64,000 nt of DNA from JBBRGK01 sp036741355. GTDB lineage: Bacteria; Chloroflexota; Dehalococcoidia; CAUJGQ01. Positions 34,959-43,592 of the stretch are shown piece by piece. Every line of letters begins with the position of its first letter. Positions within the stretch are counted from its first letter, which is position 1. The position numbers were made by a program, and so were the translations under genes. The notes below the pieces were generated by a model, which saw nothing but the letters and a program-made list of their open reading frames with translations, did no database searches and was not told the origin of the DNA. The DNA lies in contig DAINSK010000011.1 in NCBI GenBank assembly GCA_036741355.1, positions 1 to 64,000 on the forward strand, in the 5' to 3' direction.

Positions 34959-35354
34959 ATGGCAACGCTTAGCCCGGCACAGCGGAAGCTCTTTGAGGAT
35001 AAGAACTTCGGCGCGGTGGCGACGGTCGGGAAGGACGGCACGCCCCGGAACACGATCGTCTGGGTGGACATGGATGGAGACAGAGTCCTGATCAATGGCG
35101 CCCGCAGCCGTGGCTGGCTCAAGAACCTCAAGCGAAACCCGAGCGTTGCGTTGACGATTTTCGATCGCGAGAACCCCTACAGGCGCGTGAGTGTGATCGG
35201 CAAAGCCACCGAAATCACCGAAAACGGCGCCGAAGAGAACATCGACACGCTGTCGATGAAGTACAACGGCCGGATGTATCCGGCTCACGAGGCCGGCAAC
35301 CCGCGCACCATCGTGCGGATCACCCCGGAGCGAGTCACGACGATGGGTGTGTAG
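34959..35354 (+). CDS. PPOX-class F420/FMN-dependent oxidoreductase
   Basis: 131-residue split-barrel flavin protein: FEDKNFGAVATVGKDGTPRNTIVWVDMDGDRVLINGARSR is the family's cofactor-binding opening; RRVSVIGKATEI and IVRITPERV follow. Proteins of this size and motif type usually use F420H2 and act as small reductases. ATG 34959 has GTGGAGG 5 bases upstream. Divergent from the CaiB operon. Confidence 0.82.
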   Translation: MATLSPAQRKLFEDKNFGAVATVGKDGTPRNTIVWVDMDGDRVLINGARSRGWLKNLKRNPSVALTIFDRENPYRRVSVIGKATEITENGAEENIDTLSMKYNGRMYPAHEAGNPRTIVRITPERVTTMGV

Positions 35355-35451
35355 ACCGGCGAGCACGTTGCCGATTGATGGTTAGATTCACTTGAGCCTC
35401 GAGCCGGACGGTTCCCGCACGGCGCGGGTCGGCGCACGCTGGAAACGGTCG

Positions 35452-36693
35452 ATGTCGCTGATGCCGGCGAGCGCGACCGCCGACGCGCGGCGGCTCCTGG
35501 CCACCCGCGCCATGCGCGGCTTTGCGGACGGCGCCGTGAGCGTGCTGCTCGCGAGCTACCTGTCCGACCTGGGCTTTTCACCGCTGCAGATCGGCGCGAT
35601 CATCACCGGCACCCTGCTCGGATCTGCCGCTCTCACCCTCGCGGCCGGGCTGGCCGGCCACCACATCAGCCGTAAGCGGATTCTGATCGCGGCGTCCGCG
35701 TTAATGTTTGCCACGGGCGTCGGTTTCACGGGCGTAACCGCGTTCTGGCCGCTCCTCCTGATTGCGATCGCCGGCACGCTCAATCCCTCGGCGGGCGACG
35801 TGAGCGTTTTCCTGCCTACCGAGCAGGCCGTGATCACCGAAACCGTGTCGGGGCCGGACCGCACCGCCATCTTCGCGCGCTACAACCTCTCCGGCACGTT
35901 CGCCGGAGCGTTCGGCGCGTTGGCGAGCGGCGTACCGGTTACGCTCGCCCGGCATGAGGGCTGGGGCATGGCCGCTGCCGAGCGCTCCGGCTTCATGCTC
36001 TACGCCTGCCTGGCAGTGGCTGCCGGGCTGATGTACAGCAGGCTGTCGCCGCATGTCGAAGGGGAACGCCACGGCGGACGCGCGGCGCCGCTGGCAGAAT
36101 CGCGCCGCATCGTCCTGCAACTGGCGGCCGTGTTCAGTCTGGACGCGTTCGGCGGCGGTTTCGTCGTGCAGTCGTTGCTGGTGCTCTGGCTCTTTCGACG
36201 TTATGACATGTCGGTCGCGACCGCCGGTGCGATCTTCTTTGCGGCGGGGTTGCTGGCCGGTTTCTCGCAACTGATCTCGTCAAAAGTGGCGTCGCGCATC
36301 GGGCTGATCAACACGATGGTCTACACCCATCTGCCGTCTAACGCGCTGCTGATCGTGGCGGCGCTGATGCCGAACGCGCCGCTGGCCGTGCTGTTCATCC
36401 TGCTGCGCATGTGCCTCTCGCAGATGGATGTGCCGGCGCGCCAGTCGTTCGTGATGTCGGTCGTGCCGCCCCGAGAGCGGGCCGCGGCCGCGAGCGTCAC
36501 CAACGTGCCGCGCAGCCTGGCCGCCGCGTCGGCGCCGCTGGCCGCGGGCTGGATGCTGGGCCACACGACGTTCGGTTGGCCGCTCATATGCGCTGGCGTC
36601 GCCAAGAGCCTCTACGACATCCTGCTTCTGGCAAAGTTCCGATCGGTCAAGCTGCAAGTAGACGAGGCAGTCGTGGACCCCTCCCAGCAATAG
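35452..36693 (+). CDS. Major facilitator superfamily transporter
   Basis: About twelve hydrophobic helices: FADGAVSVLLASYLSDLGF (TM1), GAIITGTLLGSAALTLAAGL, ISRKRILIAASALMFATG and, in the second half, FAAGLLAGFSQLISSKVASR. The loop after TM2 (HHISRKR) replaces the classical GxLaDrxGRR. It is an exporter-like family with unknown substrate. The start is uncertain: a TTG at 35392 would add 20 residues; ATG 35452 fits where the first helix begins. The palindromic element follows the stop directly. Confidence 0.8.
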   Translation: MSLMPASATADARRLLATRAMRGFADGAVSVLLASYLSDLGFSPLQIGAIITGTLLGSAALTLAAGLAGHHISRKRILIAASALMFATGVGFTGVTAFWPLLLIAIAGTLNPSAGDVSVFLPTEQAVITETVSGPDRTAIFARYNLSGTFAGAFGALASGVPVTLARHEGWGMAAAERSGFMLYACLAVAAGLMYSRLSPHVEGERHGGRAAPLAESRRIVLQLAAVFSLDAFGGGFVVQSLLVLWLFRRYDMSVATAGAIFFAAGLLAGFSQLISSKVASRIGLINTMVYTHLPSNALLIVAALMPNAPLAVLFILLRMCLSQMDVPARQSFVMSVVPPRERAAAASVTNVPRSLAAASAPLAAGWMLGHTTFGWPLICAGVAKSLYDILLLAKFRSVKLQVDEAVVDPSQQ

Positions 36694-36699
36694 CCGACC

Positions 36700-37019
36700 G
36701 GAACCTCACCCCCGACCCCTCTCCGAAACGGAGAGGGGCGATCGTTGGGTGCCGGGCGCGAGCGTTGCTGCTTCGCCGGCGCACCGCCGTGCGCATCCAC
36801 AATTACGGGAGATGCTCCGCAGACTAGGGGCTGGAAGCTCCCCTTCCCTGGCTAGGTGTATGGACCCAGGAGCTCGTAGTCGGTAGTTGGTGCAGCGTCG
36901 GGACGGGCGCATGGCCATGCGCCCGTCCCGACGCTGCACCTCGGCCCGCACTCAGCACCCAACGATCGTCCCTCTCCGCCGCTCGAAGAGCGATGGAGAG
37001 GGGAAGGGGGTGAGGTTCC
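36700..37019. mobile_element. MITE-like palindromic element (copy B, ~320 bp)
   Basis: Outer ends GGAACCTCACCCCC and GGGGGTGAGGTTCC are inverted repeats. It includes CCCCTCTCC/GGAGAGGGG hairpins, a GATCGTTGGG-type junction on both sides (36741 region and, inverted, 36960 region) and the perfect palindrome at 36889-36940. It looks like two half-elements joined head to head. It fills the gap between the MFS gene and the AhpD gene; no gene is coded. Confidence 0.72.
36889..36940. repeat. 52-bp perfect palindrome
   Basis: GGTGCAGCGTCGGGACGG.. to its exact complement, symmetry axis between 36914 and 36915 (GCATGG|CCATGC), 26 bp per arm with no spacer. It forms the middle of the palindromic element and could extrude as a cruciform. 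Confidence 0.9.
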
Positions 37020-37042
37020 CACGACTGCCGGGCTGCGCGCCC

Positions 37043-37063
37043 TACTGCCTACTGCCTACTGCC
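37043..37063. repeat. Tandem TACTGCC heptamers
   Basis: Three exact copies of TACTGCC (37043-37063). On the minus strand (GGCAGTA) they contain the AhpD stop codon TAG. The same heptamer family ends the coaX, OsmC-like and DMT-transporter genes. Confidence 0.85.
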
Positions 37064-37612
37064 GGCCGCAGGCACCGGACAATACAGCCCCTGGGCTTCT
37101 ACTTCGAAGACGCGGTTGAAGCGGGCGCGCAAGTTTTCCATCGCGATCGTCGCCGCCAATTCCACCATTTCGGCGTCGTCGTAAAAGCCACGCAGGCGGT
37201 CGTAAAGCTCGTCCGGTACCGTCACCGTTGACTGGCTCATCGCGTCGGCCAGTTCGAACGCTGCCTTCTCGGCGGGCGTGTAGAGGTTGCTTTCGGCGTA
37301 GTTTGGCAGGGCGTCGATCTTCTCCAAGCTTTCGCCGGCATCGCTGCCCCCGGCAGCGTTGATGTCGACTCAGAACGGGCAACCGACCTGCGCGGCCACC
37401 CGTACGCAGAGCAGGGCGCGCAACCCCGCCGGGATTCGTCCCGCCCTTGCCACAGCCGCGCTTAGCCCGCGGGCGCCGCGCAGGATCTCGGGACTATGGG
37501 CGATCACCTGGGTCGTATTCAACGGCGCGCCGAACGCCTGGATGTCGCTGTCGAAATAGCGGCGGATATCTTCTCGTGCCTCGTCGCGGCTCATGGGGCG
37601 AATGCGGGTCAT
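37049..37612 (-). CDS. AhpD-like carboxymuconolactone-decarboxylase-family protein, probable selenoprotein (CxxU)
   Basis: 187 residues in one frame if the single TGA at 37370-37372 is read as selenocysteine (residue 81). The upstream part ends RVAAQVGCPF and the downstream part begins VDINAAGGSDAGESLEKI. Together they give the CMD/AhpD redox motif C-P-F-U-x-D-I-N, where relatives have Cys-x-x-Cys. The rest is a full helical CMD domain (TPAEKAAFELADAM, VELAATIAMENLRARFN). AhpD-type proteins reduce peroxides or feed peroxiredoxins. A 7-bp hairpin with loop GGG starts 12 bases after the UGA. ATG 37612 overlaps the previous gene's stop (ATGA). The stop codon lies inside tandem TACTGCC repeats. 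Confidence 0.85.
37342..37358 (-). promoter_or_regulatory. Putative SECIS hairpin of the AhpD-like gene
   Basis: In the mRNA, CGCUGCC pairs with GGCAGCG (7 bp) around the triloop GGG, whose first base is 19 bases after the UGA. A short lower pairing (CAU with AUG) can extend it. Spacing and G-first loop match bacterial SECIS features. Confidence 0.65.
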
Positions 37613-38190
37613 GTGGCTCCTCCCATGCCGACAGGCACGATTCCGGCGTTGCCCGGATACTCCGGATCGTCGTCAAAGGGGCCGCGTGGACCACCGAAGC
37701 GGCCCTTGGCGCTCATTTCGTCGATCGTCATCTCCACCAGCGAGACCGCTTTCATCTCCGCCTCGGTGATGGGCGCATAGTCGCGTCCCGCGGTCCGGCC
37801 CGGGAAATAGCGATCGATCAGCGTATGGAACACCTCGCGCCGCTCATCGTCGTCCTTAATCAGCCGGCCGCTGCCGAAACAGACGACGCTGCGGTAGTTC
37901 ACCGAATGGGTTTCGGCCGATTTCGAGGCGATCAGACCATCGACCAGCGTCACCTCGACACACGCGGGCGCTCCAGAGGCCAGGACCTTCACCGTGCGGC
38001 TTCCCGGTGCGCCGTGCAAATAGATCTTACCGTCGCGGTAGAGAAAAGTGAACGGCAGCACGTACGGCTGGCCGTCCTGCACAAAGCCGACGTGCGCAAC
38101 CGCCGCTTTTGCCATGATCTCGGCGGCATCGTCGGGGACGAGGAGTGCGCGTTCGGGGTGACGGCGAATGGCAGCACGCGAACGGGCCAC
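37609..38190 (-). CDS. Pyridoxamine-5'-phosphate-oxidase-family (PPOX) flavin protein
   Basis: 193 residues, flavin split barrel of the NimA/PPOX type: AAVAHVGFVQDGQPYVLPFTFLYRDGKIYLHGA, then NYRSVVCFGSGRLI and VEMTIDEMSAKGR. Such proteins bind FMN or haem and reduce small molecules; the substrate is unknown. GTG 38190 has GAGGAG 7 bases upstream. The stop overlaps the AhpD start codon (ATGA), so the flavoprotein and the putative selenoprotein are translationally coupled and probably share a redox task. Confidence 0.8.
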   Translation of the reverse strand: MARSRAAIRRHPERALLVPDDAAEIMAKAAVAHVGFVQDGQPYVLPFTFLYRDGKIYLHGAPGSRTVKVLASGAPACVEVTLVDGLIASKSAETHSVNYRSVVCFGSGRLIKDDDERREVFHTLIDRYFPGRTAGRDYAPITEAEMKAVSLVEMTIDEMSAKGRFGGPRGPFDDDPEYPGNAGIVPVGMGGAT

Positions 38191-38315
38191 GATCGTTCTC
38201 CTCGGTCATCTGCCCCCACCATACCCGGTATTATGGTCCAGCTGAAGGCCCAATTTCGTGGCCGATATCATCAATCTTCATGATGCGTTGCTCTGCTTGA
38301 CCGACTCACGCTACC

Positions 38316-40244
38316 GTGATGAGCAACTACGTGCTGCGTTGGCGCTGCCCGATATGTCGATGTGAGGTTATCGTGAGCGCACAGCTGGCTCGGTTTGTCT
38401 TTCAGCTGCGGCGCAACATCGTTATCGAGGGTGACTGCCAGCTGGCTGAGCTCGAACTGGGCGCGTTCCTGCCCGGTGAACTGGTCGCCTTGGACGACCT
38501 GACTACTGCTGCCGCGGAGTCACCGGCGCTGCGAGCACTGCATGGCTTTGGCACCCTCGGCAGGCATAGTCGGCCGCAAGGGCGACAAGGCTACGTCGCC
38601 ACTGGTCCCCTCTCACTCTTGCCGGAGCTCATCCGCCGGCTGTCATTTATCCAGCGGCTGTACTGCGTGACGGACGAAACCGAGGCTGCGCGCCAGCTCG
38701 TTATCGCCACGGCGGAACGCCTCGGGCCAGTGATTGCCTGGCAGGCTGAGGTCGGCAGACTGGTTATCCAGGCCGTACCGCACTACGCGGTCATCGAGCT
38801 CTCAGAGGTGGTGGCCCGGCAGTCGAGCGGTGTGGCCGACATGAAGCGCAATCTTGACGCGCTGGTGGCAGCCCTCCTAGACTGCACGACCGAGCACCAT
38901 CCCCTGCAGCTCGTTGAGAAGGCCATCAATGCTGGGTCAACGACAGCACACCTGTCGCATGACATCCACTACTACAAGGCCAAGTTCTTCCCGCGCATGG
39001 TGCGATCGCTTCTCAACGTCTGCTCGCAGCGGGTGGGGCCTGGCCCGCATCGCGCCATCGACAACTTCGCGGGCAGCGGGACGTCGCTGCTTGAAGCGTC
39101 ATTGTTGGGCATTCCCAGCGTGGGCCTGGACCTCGACCCGTTGTCGGTCATAATTGCCAAGGCCAAGCTTGAAGTGTTGCACCTGGATGCTGACTACCTG
39201 GCAAGTGAAGCGACCAAGGTCTTTGAGGCAATACATGCCCGGATGTCGGGCCAACTCGCCTTGTTTGGCGCCCAGGCTGCTGACCTCCCCGATGAGGACG
39301 TCATCTTTCCGGCCTGGTTGATGAAGAACCGCAGGATGAGCGCGGCCATTGCCAAAGACCTCAACCGGGAAATCCAGACCGTACGCGCTGGTGTGGCTGC
39401 CGGGGCTCCGGACGTACAGAACGTCTTGCGGGTCTTAATGTCCGATGCCATTGCCCGCAAGATACGTATGCGCTTTCTGGGGACCGGGGTCGGGCGCTTT
39501 GCGCTCAGTTTCGCGGTTACATCCATGGTCAAGCATTTCAGCACCGCGCTGGCCCAGTACGTCAAAGTGGCCGCGACGTGTGAGTGGTTACGGGAGACCC
39601 TGCGCCTCCAGCTGGCCGATGCGCAGGTCGTGACGGCTGATACTCGCCGCATCCCGGAGGAGCTCGGCCTGTTCGACATCCTGGTTACCTCCCCACCGTA
39701 CATGCCGGCTTCCAGCGGCCGAGAAAGCTACGCCAAGGCTCGGGCACCGTCTCTGATTGCGATGGGGATGCGGCGCCACGACGACATTGACCTGCTAGCC
39801 GATGAGTCGATTGGTTCGATGGAGGGCAACGGAGTCGCCCTTGACCAGCTGCGGCCCGAGGAGAGGACCATCGTCGACTGGTTGGCCACCGACGAACTTC
39901 GGGCCATCAAGGCGGCGCCGTCGGCCCGCTATTTTCTGGACATGCGAGCCACGTTTGCCGAGATGCGCCGGGTTCTCTCGCCGGGAGCATTGGCCGTCGT
40001 CGTGAGCGGTAAGCAAAGTACGTTTTACCAGTTCTCGACCCGCACGGCCTTGCATGTGGTGGAGGCGGCGAAGATTCTCGCGACCGAGGCAGAGAGTGTG
40101 GGCTTTGCGGTTGAATCGCTGATTGACGTGCAGCTGAACAAGTCGAACCGCAACGCCCGGCCGCGGTCGCTCGACGACTACTATGAGACGCTCATCGTGC
40201 TGAAACAACCAGCCGGTTCGCGACCAGCCGGAGATGCTTCGTGA
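38316..40244 (+). CDS. DNA (N4-cytosine/N6-adenine) methyltransferase, orphan
   Basis: 642 residues. The AdoMet motif I is AIDNFAGSGTSLLEASLLG (~248-266) with the acidic loop GLDLDP, and the catalytic motif IV is ILVTSPPYMPASSG (~456-469). TSPPY is typical of amino-methyltransferases. An N-terminal ~200-residue part with a CPIC..C cluster at the start has no recognised domain and may read target sequence. Late motifs (PGALAVVVSGKQSTFYQF) close the fold. No restriction gene is present. GTG 38316/ATG 38319 lacks a clear ribosome site. The neighbouring IstB remnant suggests horizontal transfer; phage defence or regulation are both possible. Confidence 0.8.
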   Translation: MMSNYVLRWRCPICRCEVIVSAQLARFVFQLRRNIVIEGDCQLAELELGAFLPGELVALDDLTTAAAESPALRALHGFGTLGRHSRPQGRQGYVATGPLSLLPELIRRLSFIQRLYCVTDETEAARQLVIATAERLGPVIAWQAEVGRLVIQAVPHYAVIELSEVVARQSSGVADMKRNLDALVAALLDCTTEHHPLQLVEKAINAGSTTAHLSHDIHYYKAKFFPRMVRSLLNVCSQRVGPGPHRAIDNFAGSGTSLLEASLLGIPSVGLDLDPLSVIIAKAKLEVLHLDADYLASEATKVFEAIHARMSGQLALFGAQAADLPDEDVIFPAWLMKNRRMSAAIAKDLNREIQTVRAGVAAGAPDVQNVLRVLMSDAIARKIRMRFLGTGVGRFALSFAVTSMVKHFSTALAQYVKVAATCEWLRETLRLQLADAQVVTADTRRIPEELGLFDILVTSPPYMPASSGRESYAKARAPSLIAMGMRRHDDIDLLADESIGSMEGNGVALDQLRPEERTIVDWLATDELRAIKAAPSARYFLDMRATFAEMRRVLSPGALAVVVSGKQSTFYQFSTRTALHVVEAAKILATEAESVGFAVESLIDVQLNKSNRNARPRSLDDYYETLIVLKQPAGSRPAGDAS

Positions 40245-40313
40245 ATAATCCTGGCTAGCGAGTTAGGGCCGGCGCACGGAGATTGGCCCGGGTAACTCGC
40301 TCGCGTGCTCCCG

Positions 40314-40682
40314 TTATGTTGATACCGTGTAAGGCACATTGCCTCTGCCCTCTCTGCCAACCTTTGATGAGACACTGAAGACCTCGCCCCACTCGCCATA
40401 GCTCTTATTGCTGGTCAGAATGATCGCGCCACGCTCGTAAAGGCGGCTCACCAGTTGAAGGAGGAAGTTCGCCGCTGGCCGATCAAAGGGCAGATAGGCC
40501 ATCTCGTTGATCAGCAGGTTCGGCTTGCAAAGCGCCACCAGCCGTGCCGGCATCTGCTCGAGGCTCAGCGTCGTCAGTTCCCCGGCGGAGAGGAAGTGCC
40601 CATGCTGGCCATGGACGAATCCCAGCGTGACCAGACTGCCCGACTTGACGCACGCCTTATACTCAGCAGGAGCGTGCCGTGA
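40314..40682 (-). pseudogene. IS21 IstB-like ATPase remnant
   Basis: Recognisable IstB middle/C-terminal sequence: LVALCKPNLLINEMAYLPFDRPAANFLLQLV and RLYERGAIILTSNKSYGEWGEVF, close to functional IstB but with Asn for the Walker-B Asp (INEM for IDE). The N-terminal Walker A part is unrecognisable (GSLVTLGFVHGQHGHF..) and the C-terminus stops after GEVF. No istA is next to it. It marks a past IS21-family insertion between the DNA methyltransferase and O-methyltransferase genes. Confidence 0.7.
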
Positions 40683-40713
40683 CCGCGCCCGACGTCGTGC
40701 AGGAGGCGAGCGC

Positions 40714-41748
40714 ATGGTGGCGTCGCGAGAGCCGTCCACACCCGCTGAGGCGACGGCCCAGATGCTGGCCTGGTTGAACAGCGACCTGCTGGTTCAGGCG
40801 CTGTACGCTGCGGCCGCCTTCGGCGTCGCCGACCTCGTGGCAGACGGAGCAAAGGACACCCACGAACTGGCGGCCGCCACCGGTGCCGCGGCGCGACCCC
40901 TGTACCGACTGCTGCGCATGCTCGCCAGCCACGGAGTGTTCCGGGAAGACGAGCAGGGCCGGTTCGGCCTCACGCCGCTAGCTGCGACGCTGCGGCGCGA
41001 CCGGCCGGGATCAGTGCGGGACTGGGTCCTGTTTGTGGGAGACCCGGCCTGTTGGTCCGCCAGCGGCACCCTGCTCCGGGCGGTGCGCACCGGGGAGTCG
41101 GCATTCGCGGCCGCGAACGGGCTATCCCTCGACGCGTACCTAGCCCAGCAGCCGGCGTTGAGCGCCACCTTCGATGCCTGGATGACCCGCCAATCGGGTC
41201 TGCACAACGACGCCCTGATCGGCGCCTTCGACTTCTCCGCCGTTCACACCGTCGTCGACGTCGGGGGTGGCCAGGGTGCGACTTTGGCCGCCATCCTCCG
41301 CGCCAACGCGTCGCTTCGGGGCACCCTTTTCGACCTCCCTTACGTCGTCGCCGATACTGATCCGCTCCGCGAAGCGGGTGTACTGGATCGCTGCGCGGTG
41401 ATAGCTGGAGACGCCGTGGTCGGCGTCCCGGCTGGGGGCGATTGCTATGTCGTTAAGCGGGTGCTGATGAGCGAATCCGACGAGGCTGCGGTCGCTATCC
41501 TGCGTAACTGCGCGGCCGTGCTGCCCGCGGACGGGCGGGTGCTCATCATTGAGATGATCGTGCCGCCGGGGAACGGGGCGAGCTTAAGCAAGGAGTTCGA
41601 CATCCGGATGCTGGTTCAACGGGAGAGCGGGGCGGGGATTCGCACTGAGGCCGAGTTCGGGGCCATGTGCGCGGCGGCGGGCCTACGGCTGGTGCGGGTT
41701 ATCCCGACCGCCTCCCCCAACAGCATCCTCGAAGCGGTACGCGCCTGA
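40714..41748 (+). CDS. O-methyltransferase, acetylserotonin/hydroxyindole type
   Basis: 344 residues: N-terminal dimerisation winged helix (LVQALYAAAAFGVADLV, LYRLLRMLASHGVF), then the AdoMet core with TVVDVGGGQGATLAAIL (motif I) and FDLPYVV, VIAGDAVVGVPAGGDCYVVKRVLM and the motif VLIIEMIVPP. Small-molecule O-methyltransferases of this type modify phenols, polyketides or antibiotics; the substrate is unknown. ATG 40714 has AGGAGG 7 bases upstream. It belongs to the probable acquired island. Confidence 0.88.
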   Translation: MVASREPSTPAEATAQMLAWLNSDLLVQALYAAAAFGVADLVADGAKDTHELAAATGAAARPLYRLLRMLASHGVFREDEQGRFGLTPLAATLRRDRPGSVRDWVLFVGDPACWSASGTLLRAVRTGESAFAAANGLSLDAYLAQQPALSATFDAWMTRQSGLHNDALIGAFDFSAVHTVVDVGGGQGATLAAILRANASLRGTLFDLPYVVADTDPLREAGVLDRCAVIAGDAVVGVPAGGDCYVVKRVLMSESDEAAVAILRNCAAVLPADGRVLIIEMIVPPGNGASLSKEFDIRMLVQRESGAGIRTEAEFGAMCAAAGLRLVRVIPTASPNSILEAVRA

Positions 41749-41911
41749 GCGCGTCTTCCCAGATGGGGTAGCGCGGACAGCTGCTCCACCACGCTTCCAT
41801 GGCGTGCGCATAGGTGCGGGGCCTGCAGGCCACCCACGTCAAGAAGTCACGCGTCAGCGTCCCCACGACCGTCGCGGGGGGGAATTCGAACGGAGCAATG
41901 GACCAAGCCTA

Positions 41912-42427
41912 TCAGTCGCTGCGACTGCTCTTCGCTCTAGCGACCCAGCCGGGGGACGAACCGACTTTCTGCCCGAGTATCAGGTTCAGCTGTGCGGCAT
42001 GTTCCTGGACGTGGCGCATGGTGTACAGCAGTAACTCCGCGAAGCTGACCTCACCCGAGGATATTCTAAAAAGTTGACGAGCCTGCTCGTCCGTCATCGC
42101 TTCAATCGTCGCCTGGCACTTCTGTCGTCCGTGACCGAGATAGGCCTGAAGCTCGCCCTTCGTATACGGCCGGTCGGGCAGCTGCCCGGCGGGGTCCAGC
42201 TCGTCAAGCGTGAAGGGCGCCGGGGGAACGAAGCCGTCAGCCGAGCCAGATAGGTACAAGTCGAGCCAGAAGAGTGCGTGATAGGCAATATTCCAGAACT
42301 CGGCGTACGGGTCGCCCCAGACGCGGACGTTCCACAGGTCGTCGGGACAGGCGCGCAGAGCATCGTCGAGCATGTCAATCGCGGCACCGAACTGTTGCCA
42401 AATGATCCTTCGCCAGGTCGCGTCCAT
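41912..42427 (-). CDS. DinB-superfamily protein
   Basis: 171-residue four-helix-bundle protein: WQQFGAAIDMLDDALRACPDDLW, then the metal-type His pair WNIAYHALFWLDLY (first) and YTMRHVQEHAAQLNLIL (last). The family includes metal-dependent thiol transferases (bacillithiol or mycothiol S-transferases) and uncharacterised stress proteins. ATG 42427 has GGGAGG 6 bases upstream; the longer frame has no site. Confidence 0.78.
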   Translation of the reverse strand: MDATWRRIIWQQFGAAIDMLDDALRACPDDLWNVRVWGDPYAEFWNIAYHALFWLDLYLSGSADGFVPPAPFTLDELDPAGQLPDRPYTKGELQAYLGHGRQKCQATIEAMTDEQARQLFRISSGEVSFAELLLYTMRHVQEHAAQLNLILGQKVGSSPGWVARAKSSRSD

Positions 42428-42509
42428 TTCAAGCCTCCCGTGGACTCCTACGCTGCTGATGGGCTGCAGCGCCCCTGTTCCGCGAACCAGTTTCAAAACG
42501 CGGTGAGCC

Positions 42510-42571
42510 AGGTCCCCCGATTGGGGGTGAGGTTCCCCGGCACGACTGCCTACTGCCGACTGCCGACTGCC
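42510..42571. repeat. Element end plus (G/T)ACTGCC heptamers
   Basis: GATTGGGGGTGAGGTTCCCC (end of the palindromic family) is followed by four tandem heptamers (GACTGCC, TACTGCC, GACTGCC, GACTGCC; 42544-42571), 20 bases after the DMT-transporter stop. It is the same layout as at 36990-37063. Confidence 0.75.
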
Positions 42572-42590
42572 CGCGGTCCGGAACCGTACC

Positions 42591-43592
42591 CTACGTCACA
42601 TCCTGCGCGGGCTGGATCGCTTCGCCGATTGCGGCTTCTAAGGTGCCCGAATCAACGCCGGTCCCGGGCGTGGCGCTCCGGTTTACCAGTGCGATTCCGG
42701 CCGCAACCAGTGCGCCGCCGGCGACCGTTAACGGCTGCAGTCGCTCCCCCAACAGGACGACGCCCGAGAGCACAGCCACGAGTGGTACAAAGAATATGTT
42801 ACCGCTCACGACTGAAGCTTCGCCCCGCTCCAGTAAATAGAGCCAGATCAGCCAGCCGATCGGTCCGATGATTACGCCCAGGAATAGTATCAACAGCGCC
42901 AGATGAACCGTGAGGTTGAGGCGGACGTGCTCCACCAGCGGCATCGGGACGAGCAGCGGGATCGAGCCATAGATGCCCTGCAGCGCAATCAGCCAGAGCA
43001 GGCTGGTGCCGGCGGGAAGCCGCTTGAAGACCAGCGTGCCAACCGTCCAGGCCGCGGCGGCGGCGATCAGTTCGATATATGCGGTCCAATACGGATGCGC
43101 GCCGGGACGGATGCGGTCCGCGAGGACCAGCACCAGCCCGGCAAAGCCCATCAGCAGGCCGGCGGTGCGCAAAGGCCCGCCGCGTTCGCCGAGCCAGAAG
43201 CGCGCGGCGACGGCCACCATTAATGGTTGGGTATACACGATGAGCGACGCCTCGCCGGAACTCACGTGAACCGATCCGAGGTTGATCAGCGCCGAGAGAC
43301 CGGCGATGTTGCAAATTCCCAGGATTAACGCCGTACGGTGAAATGCCAGATCGGTCGGGAAGCGACCGCCGAGCCATAGCGCCAGCGCTACGCTGGGCAC
43401 AATGCCAACCATCCGCGCGACGAACGCCAGCATGAGTGGCGAAGCGTCGCTCAGCGACGCCTTCACCGCCGGATACGTCAGCCCCCAGATCAGGCACAGC
43501 AGCGCGACCAGCGCGAACGTCCGCAGCCGCGGCACAGGCGTCGCATGACCGATAGTTGAAGTTTGCCCCGTCACCGGATGAGCCTGCGGCAT
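42591..43592 (-). CDS. EamA/DMT-family transporter
   Basis: 333 residues with ten predicted helices in two EamA repeats: ALVALLCLIWGLTYPAVKAS (TM1 with the W-G motif), VHVSSGEASLIVYTQPLMVAVAARFWLGE (end of repeat 1) and, in repeat 2, ASVVSGNIFFVPLVAVLSGVVLLGERLQPL. Drug/metabolite exporters of this group move amino acids, purines or other small solutes; no substrate is evident. ATG 43592 chosen because the frame upstream is repeat-derived. Confidence 0.88.
   Translation of the reverse strand: MPQAHPVTGQTSTIGHATPVPRLRTFALVALLCLIWGLTYPAVKASLSDASPLMLAFVARMVGIVPSVALALWLGGRFPTDLAFHRTALILGICNIAGLSALINLGSVHVSSGEASLIVYTQPLMVAVAARFWLGERGGPLRTAGLLMGFAGLVLVLADRIRPGAHPYWTAYIELIAAAAAWTVGTLVFKRLPAGTSLLWLIALQGIYGSIPLLVPMPLVEHVRLNLTVHLALLILFLGVIIGPIGWLIWLYLLERGEASVVSGNIFFVPLVAVLSGVVLLGERLQPLTVAGGALVAAGIALVNRSATPGTGVDSGTLEAAIGEAIQPAQDVT

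Noticed and set aside
36700..37063. CRISPR array, suggested by repeated CTACTGCC and GACCTCACCCC units
   Set aside because: Repeats are heptamers or palindromic element ends without regular spacers, and no cas genes are present.
37370..37612. Truncated 80-residue CMD protein plus an independent 93-residue protein
   Set aside because: The two parts complete a single CMD domain, and the second part has no ribosome site.
38316..40244. Restriction-modification system
   Set aside because: Only a methyltransferase is visible; no endonuclease or specificity gene lies next to it.
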